This document shows positions 7,153-12,680 of a stretch of DNA of 12,680 bases, in pieces (positions within the stretch are counted from its first letter, which is position 1; every line of letters begins with the position of its first letter). Below the pieces are notes generated by a model, which was not told where the DNA came from, did not search any database, and saw only the letters and a list, made by a program, of their open reading frames with translations. Source of the stretch: an uncultured Alphaproteobacteria bacterium (GTDB lineage Bacteria; Pseudomonadota; Alphaproteobacteria; Rickettsiales; UBA1997); NCBI GenBank assembly GCA_903837365.1, contig CAILUF010000054.1:1-12680 (forward strand). Direction: 5' to 3'. A program made the translations under genes and the position numbers.

Positions 7153-9672
7153 CTATTTCTTTTTTGTTTTTTTACTAGCAAATCTTTTGGACTTGTAATT
7201 TTTTGATGACGAACCTTCGCTTTCCTTTTTTTCTCGCTTGATCAATGCTGATGCAATTAGATCAATCGAACGATTTAAACCAATTTCTAAAATATTATCT
7301 TCTTTAACCGAAATAAATTTTTTATCATGCAATAAATACGGACCATATGGACCAATATTGGCAATAATTTTTTGTCCAGTTTCAGGATGTAATCCAACTT
7401 CGCGAGGAAGAGATAGCAAGCCTTTCGCCGATTCCAAATCAATTAATGCTGGATCAATATTTTTTGGAATTGAAATTCGTTTTGGTTTTTTTACCGCTGG
7501 TTTTTTTGAAGTTTTTTTAGTTTTAGCTTTAGTTTTTTCCTTCGATTTATTTTCAGTTTCTTCTATAGTTGTTTTAGGAATTTCAATTTCACTTCCAATC
7601 AGTTCGAGGTAAGGACCATATGGTCCAATCTTGACCATAATTTCAAAACCAGTTTTAGGATCATTACCTAAACTTCTTGGTTCAAATTGCGGTTTTAATT
7701 CACCATTTTCATTAAGGTTATCTTCATTATTAGCTCCAAAAATTTGCATAGTATGTTTGCATTCTGGATAAGTTGAGCAACCGATAAAAGATCCAAATTT
7801 ACCAATTCTTAAACCGAGTTTTCCCTTATTGCAAGTAGGGCAAGTATTTTTTAAATTACCCTCATCATCACGTCCAAAAATATGTTCGCCAAATTTTTGA
7901 TTCAACACTTCTAAAACTTCTGTAAAAGGTTTTTTAAGAATTTCTTCAGTATTATTATGGAAATCTTTCCAGAATTTTTTTAGGAAATTTTTCCATTCCA
8001 TTTGACCATTTGAAATTATATCAAGCTCATCTTCAAGATTGGCAGTATAGTCAAACTCAACATATTTGCTAAAAAATTCTTTTAAAAATGTCGTAACAAT
8101 TCTTCCTCTTTCTTCAGGAAAAAATCTTTTCTTTTCTAAAACAACATATCCGCGATCTTGAAGAACCGAAATGATTGAAGCATAAGTCGATGGTCTTCCA
8201 ATCCCTAACTCCTCAAGCTTCTTAACCAAACTTGCTTCCGAATATCTTGGCAATGGCTCAGTAAAATGCTGTAATGGATTTACATTCAATAAAGCAAGCT
8301 TTTCATTTTCTTGCATAATCGGCAATTCTCGCTTCGAATCATCATCATCTTCATCATCATTATTTTTTTGCTCATCGCGATCTTCGCGATAAACTTTATA
8401 AAATCCATCAAATTTTATCATCGATCCAATAGCCTTAGCTTTAGCGTAGGATGGAATTGATTGAATATCAACGATTACCAAATCAAAAATTACTTCTGAC
8501 ATTTGCGACGATAACATTCTTTTCCAAATCAAATCATAAAGAGCGAATTGATCGTGATCTAAAGCATTTTTTAATTTATCGGGAGATAAATCGAAATCAA
8601 CAGGACGAATCGCTTCATGAGCTTCCTGCGCATTTTTTACTTTACTTTTAAAAACATTTGGCGTTGATGAAACATATTGCGAACCATAGAGATCATTGAT
8701 TTTAGAACGAACTGCAGTTACAGCTTCAGGAGTAGTTGCAACTGAATCAGTTCTCATATAAGTTATTAAACCTTGTGAACTTCCACTAATTTCTATTCCT
8801 TCATAAAGTTTTTGAGCAATCATCATGGTCTTACTTGCCGAGAAACCAAGTTTACGAGCAGATTCTTGTTGCATTGAAGAAGTAGTAAATGGCGGATAAG
8901 GTCTACGCTTAGTTTGCTTCTTGGTGATATTAGTGACTTGGTATTTCTTTTGATTCAGTAGATCACTAATCTCTTGAGCTTGTTGCTTAGAAGTAATGGA
9001 AAATTTTTCTAATTTTTTACCTTCCACTTCATATACACTTGCTTGAAATCCTTGCTTGTCAGAAGTTTCGAGATCTAACTTTATATTCCAATATTCTTCG
9101 CTACGAAAATTTTCAATTTCATCTTCGCGATCGCAAATTAATCGTAACGCAACAGACTGAACTCTTCCAGCCGATCTAGATCCGGGAAGTTTTCGCCATA
9201 AAACCGGTGACAATGTAAATCCAACAAGGTAATCCAAAGCTCTTCTAGCTTGTTGAGCATTGACTAAATCCATATCGATATCACGAGGTTTTTGAATTGC
9301 TTCTAAAACTGAATTTTTAGTGATAGCGTTAAACACAACTCGCTCAATTTTAGTGGATGCTTTAATGGCTTTTTTACTTTTCAAAACTTCAAGAATATGC
9401 CAAGCAATTGATTCGCCTTCGCGATCTGGATCGGGAGCGAGAATAATTTTTTGACAATCCTTGGCGCGATCAACGATTTCTTTGACATGTTTATGGGATT
9501 TTGCAGAAACTTCATAATGCATGAAGAAATCTTTATCTGGCTCTACAGAACCTTCTTTACTAGGTAGATCGCGAATATGTCCAAATGATGCAACTACGTG
9601 ATAATCTTTACCTAAATATTTACCGATAGTTTTTGCCTTAGCTGGAGATTCTACAATTAAAAGATTTTTCAT
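7153..9672 (-). CDS. topA: DNA topoisomerase I (type IA)
   Basis: Relaxes negative supercoils through a transient 5'-phosphotyrosine DNA break. The 839 residues are close to the normal family length. The N-terminal Toprim domain has IVESPAKAKTIGKYLG (6-21, catalytic E8) and DPDREGE (81-87). The type IA core includes GRVQSVALRLI (169-179), the active-site LITYMRTDS (Y305) and GIGRPSTYASII (490-501). One C4 zinc ribbon follows (C611, C614, C632, C638), then two TopA C-terminal repeats with IGPYGPYL at 692-699 and 773-780. The tail is very lysine-rich (826-839). An acidic insertion (DDEDDDD, 439-445) sits in the core. It is 87 nt downstream of infA and 31 nt upstream of the kinase gene. Two TTGAC -35-like cores (rc of 9736-9741 and 9721-9726) lie upstream, but neither has a convincing -10. 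Confidence 0.97.
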   Translation of the reverse strand: MKNLLIVESPAKAKTIGKYLGKDYHVVASFGHIRDLPSKEGSVEPDKDFFMHYEVSAKSHKHVKEIVDRAKDCQKIILAPDPDREGESIAWHILEVLKSKKAIKASTKIERVVFNAITKNSVLEAIQKPRDIDMDLVNAQQARRALDYLVGFTLSPVLWRKLPGSRSAGRVQSVALRLICDREDEIENFRSEEYWNIKLDLETSDKQGFQASVYEVEGKKLEKFSITSKQQAQEISDLLNQKKYQVTNITKKQTKRRPYPPFTTSSMQQESARKLGFSASKTMMIAQKLYEGIEISGSSQGLITYMRTDSVATTPEAVTAVRSKINDLYGSQYVSSTPNVFKSKVKNAQEAHEAIRPVDFDLSPDKLKNALDHDQFALYDLIWKRMLSSQMSEVIFDLVIVDIQSIPSYAKAKAIGSMIKFDGFYKVYREDRDEQKNNDDEDDDDSKRELPIMQENEKLALLNVNPLQHFTEPLPRYSEASLVKKLEELGIGRPSTYASIISVLQDRGYVVLEKKRFFPEERGRIVTTFLKEFFSKYVEFDYTANLEDELDIISNGQMEWKNFLKKFWKDFHNNTEEILKKPFTEVLEVLNQKFGEHIFGRDDEGNLKNTCPTCNKGKLGLRIGKFGSFIGCSTYPECKHTMQIFGANNEDNLNENGELKPQFEPRSLGNDPKTGFEIMVKIGPYGPYLELIGSEIEIPKTTIEETENKSKEKTKAKTKKTSKKPAVKKPKRISIPKNIDPALIDLESAKGLLSLPREVGLHPETGQKIIANIGPYGPYLLHDKKFISVKEDNILEIGLNRSIDLIASALIKREKKESEGSSSKNYKSKRFASKKTKKK

Positions 9673-9759
9673 TATTAAAATTATTTAGTTTCTTATCTTG
9701 AATTTTTTGAAAGGATAAAGCGTCAAATAGATTAAAGTCAACAAATACAAGCATTGCTG

Positions 9760-9978
9760 TTAAACAACGCGACGAACTATTCTACCTTTGCTAAGATCGT
9801 AGGTTGTCATTTCCACTTCAACCTTATCGCCTTTTAAAATACGAATTTTATTTTTACGGATCTTTCCTGATGCATGGGCTACAATGATATGTGAATTTTC
9901 TAGTTCAACACGAAAAATCGTATTTGGCAATACTTCAACTACAACGCCATTCATAGTTAATAAATCTTCTTTAGGCAT
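9760..9978 (-). CDS. infA: Translation initiation factor IF-1
   Basis: Binds the A site of the 30S subunit during initiation and helps IF-2 and IF-3 select the start codon. The 72-residue length is exactly typical. The S1/OB-fold sequence is conserved: [39 protein letters not shown] (22-41), [23 protein letters not shown] (46-68). The ATG at 9978 gives the expected MxKED start. It stands alone between metF (163 nt upstream) and topA (87 nt downstream), probably with its own promoter. In many alphaproteobacteria infA is followed by maf, which is absent here. An initiation factor is notable in a region where no gene shows a Shine-Dalgarno sequence, but IF-1 itself looks unremarkable. Confidence 0.97.
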   Translation of the reverse strand: MPKEDLLTMNGVVVEVLPNTIFRVELENSHIIVAHASGKIRKNKIRILKGDKVEVEMTTYDLSKGRIVRRVV

Positions 9979-10004
9979 ATTATAATTTATAAATTTTAGT
10001 TAAA

Positions 10005-10022
10005 TCTTAGTAGAATCTAAGA
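10005..10022 (-). repeat. Short inverted repeat in the infA leader
   Basis: TCTTAG and CTAAGA form a perfect 6-bp inverted repeat around a 6-nt centre, 27-44 nt upstream of the infA start. It could be a small hairpin in the leader or a half-turn operator. There is no following U run on either strand, so it is not a classical intrinsic terminator. A chance match is quite possible in DNA this AT-rich. Confidence 0.3.
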
Positions 10023-10056
10023 CATATTTTTGAACCACATTAAATTGCTAATCTTT

Positions 10057-10085
10057 ATTTTGCAAGCTTTTTAAGATAATGCCAA
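10057..10085 (-). promoter_or_regulatory. Candidate infA promoter
   Basis: On the reverse strand TTGGCA (10085-10080, 5/6 to the -35 consensus) is followed after 17 nt by CAAAAT (10062-10057, 4/6 to the -10). It would start transcription near 10050 and give a leader of about 70 nt before infA. An alternative pair, TTGCAA with TTTAAT, overlaps it but has a short 15-nt spacer. The 163-nt metF-infA spacer holds no reading frame I can support. Confidence 0.3.
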
Positions 10086-10141
10086 TTAAAACAACTATGA
10101 GTTTAAGGCTTAATGCTCTAAGATAAAACCGCAATATAATA

Positions 10142-11062
10142 TTAAATTTTATTATCAGATTGACTGTATTTTACACCTAGCACATGACAAATTGCCGAAG
10201 TTAATTCTGCACGATTAAGAGTATAAAAATGAAAATCATCAATGTTATTGCGGTGTAAAATTCTGCATAATTCAAATGCAACAATTCCTGCCACTAAATG
10301 ACGAGTTTCTTGACGTTCATCAAGACCATTAAAAATTTCCTCCATCCATAAGGGGATAGTTGCTCCACACATTTTTGAAAAATGTTTTACCTGCTTAACA
10401 TTAGTAACCGGAAGGATTCCGGGTAATATCGGTACAGTGATATTTTTATTACGACATTTTTCAACAAAGCGCAAAAAAACATCGGCATCAAAAAAAAACT
10501 GAGTGATTATTCGATTAGCTCCAGCATCGATTTTGCGCTTAAGATTATCGATATCCTCGTCAAGAGTTTTAGCTTCAGGATGTTTTTGCGGATAACCTGC
10601 TACCGAAATATCAAAATCAATTCCATCTTTTTTTAATTGACGAATTCCTGCAACCATTTCACTGGCATATTTATAGCCATCGGGATGAAGTTGATAATTT
10701 GGACTGGATGCTGGCATATCTCCTCGCAATGCCACAATATGCCTGACACCAATTTGCCAATAAGATCGCAAAATTTCTTCAATTTCATTTTTCGATGCTG
10801 CAATGCAAGTTAAATGTGATGCAACTCGCAGATCAGTTTCGGTGATAATGCGATTAATAGTATGATGAGTTCTCTCGCGAGTTGATCCACCTGCTCCGTA
10901 AGTAACCGAAACAAAACTCGGATTTAAATCCTTTAATAGCGAAATCGCTTCCCACATTTTATTTTCCATCTCAAAATTTTTGGGCGGAAAAAATTCGAAT
11001 GAAATATTAATTTTGCGATTATTTAAAAAAACTTCTTCTAGTTCATTTATAATTTTTTTCAT
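10142..11062 (-). CDS. metF: Methylenetetrahydrofolate reductase
   Basis: FAD-dependent reduction of 5,10-methylene-THF to 5-methyl-THF, the methyl donor for methionine synthesis. The 306 residues fit the bacterial MetF TIM barrel. Visible motifs: SFEFFPPK (20-27, whose glutamate is the expected proton donor), SVTYGAGGSTRERT (52-65), HLTCIAAS (83-90), LRGDMP (115-120, FAD-site aspartate), AGYPQKHPEA (155-164), ITQFFFD (186-192) and a C-terminal FHFYTLNR. The start ATG (11062-11060) overlaps the pyrE stop as ATGA, so the two are probably translationally coupled and share the promoter upstream of pyrE. No methionine synthase is in view, so the destination of the methyl-THF cannot be shown. The last residues (SQSDNKI) are polar and unremarkable. 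No clear terminator hairpin follows. Confidence 0.96.
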   Translation of the reverse strand: MKKIINELEEVFLNNRKINISFEFFPPKNFEMENKMWEAISLLKDLNPSFVSVTYGAGGSTRERTHHTINRIITETDLRVASHLTCIAASKNEIEEILRSYWQIGVRHIVALRGDMPASSPNYQLHPDGYKYASEMVAGIRQLKKDGIDFDISVAGYPQKHPEAKTLDEDIDNLKRKIDAGANRIITQFFFDADVFLRFVEKCRNKNITVPILPGILPVTNVKQVKHFSKMCGATIPLWMEEIFNGLDERQETRHLVAGIVAFELCRILHRNNIDDFHFYTLNRAELTSAICHVLGVKYSQSDNKI

Positions 11063-11694
11063 AATTTTAAAAATCTACTTCCTGGTTTTACGGCTAAAAT
11101 ACTACTAAGCTCAGAGGGAATATTATTTTCATCAAAAGTTTTTACGGCAATTTTTAACAATGAAAATACTGGAGTTTGTAATTTTTCTGCTAATTTTTCA
11201 TCGTTACTGCGATCAACTAAACAAGCTTCGCCAATTATATTTCCTTTAAAACTCTTTACCAATTCAAAAGTTTCTAGCGAAGATTTTCCAGTAGTTATAA
11301 CATCCTCAACAACCAATATCCGTGAATTCGGCTTAATATCAAATCCTCTTCTTAATTCAAATTTACCATTAACTCTTTCGCAAAAAATTGCTGGTAAATC
11401 AAGTTGGCGAGCTAATTCATAGCCAATAATTACTCCACCCATCGCCGGAGAAACAATGATATCGGCAGGATTTTCGCCAAGCTGTTGGATAATTTTTTTG
11501 GCTAATAATTTACAAAGTTTTTCAGCACGATTCGGATTCATCAAGACTCTTGCGCATTGCATGTAAGTATCGGAATGTAAGCCTGATGATAAGATAAAAT
11601 GCCCTTTTAAAATGGCTTGACTATCGATAAATTCTTGCAAAATTTCTTGCATAGAATTTTCTTGCGCAGAAATTTCTTGTTTTTTTGATTTCAT
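11059..11694 (-). CDS. pyrE: Orotate phosphoribosyltransferase
   Basis: Transfers ribose-5-phosphate from PRPP to orotate, giving OMP in de novo pyrimidine synthesis. The 211-residue product has the type I phosphoribosyltransferase fold. GHFILSSGLHSDTYMQCARV (31-50) is the alphaproteobacterial-style N-terminal segment, SPAMGGVIIGYELAR (82-96) contacts substrate, KFELRRG (111-117) lies on the catalytic loop, and ILVVEDVITTGKSS (126-139) is the PRPP-binding motif. The first 14 residues are polar and not conserved in the family as I know it. An internal ATG at residue 15 (11652) is a possible alternative start, and no ribosome-binding sequence decides between them. It overlaps metF by 4 nt and diverges from kdsD over a 162-nt spacer. 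The partner pyrF is not adjacent. Confidence 0.95.
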   Translation of the reverse strand: MKSKKQEISAQENSMQEILQEFIDSQAILKGHFILSSGLHSDTYMQCARVLMNPNRAEKLCKLLAKKIIQQLGENPADIIVSPAMGGVIIGYELARQLDLPAIFCERVNGKFELRRGFDIKPNSRILVVEDVITTGKSSLETFELVKSFKGNIIGEACLVDRSNDEKLAEKLQTPVFSLLKIAVKTFDENNIPSELSSILAVKPGSRFLKL

Positions 11695-11745
11695 ATGTTT
11701 GAATTTCGCAACCTTGAATTTTCTTAAATTTTCAATCTATTCAAA

Positions 11746-11793
11746 TCAAATTTTGGATATTTTAAAACATTAAAGTTTTAAAATAAAATTTGA
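11746..11793. repeat. Long imperfect inverted repeat between pyrE and kdsD
   Basis: The outer arms TCAAATTTT (11746-11754) and AAAATTTGA (11785-11793) match over 9 bp. The inner arms ATTTTAAAAC (11759-11768) and GTTTTAAAAT (11775-11784) match over 10 bp around the 6-nt centre ATTAAA. The only asymmetry is GGAT (11755-11758) on the left side. It lies between divergent genes, where promoters are expected, so a regulatory site or leader structure is more likely than a terminator. It is AT-dominated, so a hairpin would be only moderately stable. Confidence 0.6.
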
Positions 11794-11832
11794 GGTAAAT
11801 AAACATTACATAGAAAATTTTATTTTTCAAAA

Positions 11833-11847
11833 AATTGAAAATCAATT
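11833..11847. repeat. Operator-like palindrome just upstream of kdsD
   Basis: AATTGA and TCAATT flank a 3-nt AAA centre, a perfect 6-bp dyad ending 9 nt before the kdsD start codon. A second dyad, TTTTCAA/TTGAAAA, overlaps it on the left (from about 11824). Either could be a repressor site or a small leader hairpin. No protein is known to bind here, and chance similarity is possible in such AT-rich sequence. Confidence 0.3.
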
Positions 11848-11856
11848 AATAAAATT

Positions 11857-12680
11857 ATGCAAGATAAAAATGCAATTATATCATCTGCAATATCCACGAT
11901 TAACACTGAGATCAAGGGCTTACAAGCATTACTAAATATTTTTGATGAGAAATATTGCCAGGCAATTGATTTAATTTTACGCACTCAAGGAAAAGTAATC
12001 GTAAGTGGAATTGGCAAGTCAGGACATATTGCTAGAAAAATTTCTGCAACATTATCATCAACCGGAACTCCAGCTTTTTTTGTTCATCCAAGTGAAGCAA
12101 GTCACGGCGATTTAGGAATGATTAGCAAACAAGATTTAGTAATAATTTTATCGAACTCTGGTCAAACTCGCGAGATAAAAGACTTAATTCACTATTGCCA
12201 AAAACTCAACATTCCTCTAATTGGAATTATGCGCAAACCAAAATCAGAACTTGCCAATGCAAGCTCAATTGCGTTAATTATTCCTGAAATTGAGGAAGCG
12301 AATTCTATCAACGCTCCAACCACATCAACAACAATGATGATTGCATTGGGCGATGCAATTGCGGTTAGTCTAATTAAATCTCGTAAATTTTCTGCCGATA
12401 ATTTTTCATTATTTCATCCCGGTGGCAAATTAGGTTCAGCATTCATTAGAGTTAAGGATTTAATGCGTTGCAATAATGATATTCCAATTGTCAAATTTAG
12501 CGATAAAATGCCTGAAGTTTTGCTGGAAATAACTTCAAAACGCTTAGGATGCTGTGCTGTAGTTAATCAAGAAAATCAATTAATTGGCATTATAACCGAT
12601 GGTGATTTGCGAAGACATTTAACTAATAATTTTTTAGAAAAAACTGCGCAAGATGTTATGACGCAAGATCCGCAAACCAT
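11857..12680 (+). CDS. kdsD: Arabinose-5-phosphate isomerase, KpsF/GutQ family (3' end cut)
   Basis: Interconverts ribulose 5-phosphate and arabinose 5-phosphate, the precursor of Kdo in the lipopolysaccharide core. From ATG 11857 the frame stays open for 274 codons plus 2 nt to the right edge. The family is about 320-330 residues, so roughly 50 are missing. An N-terminal SIS domain shows VSGIGKSGHIARK (49-61), EASHGDLGMIS (80-90), ILSNSGQTREIKDL (97-110) and APTTSTT (151-157). Then comes FHPGGKLG (187-194), carrying the family's catalytic histidine, and VKDLMR leading into paired CBS domains: CCAVV, LIGIITDGDLRRHL and a second motif QDVMTQDPQT at the cut. KdsD and GutQ/KpsF paralogues cannot be separated by sequence alone, but a chromosomal housekeeping copy supports KdsD. 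No Shine-Dalgarno sequence precedes the start. Confidence 0.92.
   Translation, partial: MQDKNAIISSAISTINTEIKGLQALLNIFDEKYCQAIDLILRTQGKVIVSGIGKSGHIARKISATLSSTGTPAFFVHPSEASHGDLGMISKQDLVIILSNSGQTREIKDLIHYCQKLNIPLIGIMRKPKSELANASSIALIIPEIEEANSINAPTTSTTMMIALGDAIAVSLIKSRKFSADNFSLFHPGGKLGSAFIRVKDLMRCNNDIPIVKFSDKMPEVLLEITSKRLGCCAVVNQENQLIGIITDGDLRRHLTNNFLEKTAQDVMTQDPQT

Noticed and set aside
3997..7155. TAG stops shared by topA, the kinase and the porin gene as a sign of common foreign origin
   Set aside because: Three stops are too few to mean anything, and base composition and codon use look like the neighbours.
7153..9672. TopA truncated by loss of further zinc fingers relative to E. coli
   Set aside because: A single C4 ribbon followed by GPYGPY-type C-terminal repeats is a known TopA architecture, and the length of 839 residues is normal.
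9979..10141. tRNA or other structured RNA gene in the metF-infA spacer
   Set aside because: No cloverleaf arms or T-loop motif could be found on either strand, only short dyads such as TTAAG-G-CTTAA.
1..12680. Mobile elements, CRISPR arrays, toxin-antitoxin or defence genes
   Set aside because: No transposase, integrase, regularly spaced direct repeats or small paired genes were seen. Every large open frame is accounted for by the genes listed.

Overview
This window reads as an ordinary chromosomal segment of an AT-rich alphaproteobacterium. The class rests on several proteins with alphaproteobacterial-style sequence: prephenate dehydratase (QGCEGANSNLAC, KLESY..GG), PyrE (GHFILSSGLHS), UbiG, and an outer-membrane barrel with a GKFDP.FG / FAEDY.LREKIGLGA pattern. 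A KdsD-type arabinose-5-phosphate isomerase and the barrel protein point to a Gram-negative envelope with Kdo-containing lipopolysaccharide. The low GC, by eye about 30%, and short spacers recall Rickettsiales, Holosporales or other host-associated or streamlined lineages. The aromatic amino-acid, folate/methionine and pyrimidine genes argue against a strongly reduced parasite. The exact lineage cannot be fixed from this sequence alone.

Layout: pheA (-, runs off the left edge) diverges from aroG(+)-era(+)-ubiG(+). That trio is tightly spaced (29 and 3 nt) and looks like one transcription unit. ubiG meets, tail to tail, a leftward block that reads pyrE-metF, infA, topA, a PAS-GAF histidine kinase, then a porin-like outer-membrane protein. 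pyrE and metF overlap by 4 nt. topA, the kinase and the porin are 31 and 20 nt apart. At the right edge kdsD (+, truncated) diverges from pyrE across a 162-nt spacer with a long imperfect inverted repeat.

How the genes connect: AroG makes the first shikimate-pathway intermediate and PheA commits prephenate to phenylalanine, so the left divergent pair controls entry to, and one exit from, aromatic synthesis. Era (30S assembly), InfA (translation initiation) and TopA (supercoiling) are housekeeping. UbiG serves ubiquinone synthesis. MetF and PyrE supply methyl-folate and UMP. KdsD feeds LPS Kdo synthesis. The least ordinary item is the soluble histidine kinase with no response regulator beside it, lying directly upstream of a porin gene.

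I see no mobile element, CRISPR array, tRNA, rRNA, phage gene or clear transferred island. No stretch longer than about 170 nt lacks a gene. No start codon in the window has a recognisable Shine-Dalgarno sequence. I did not find a convincing undescribed system here; the findings are modest leads.
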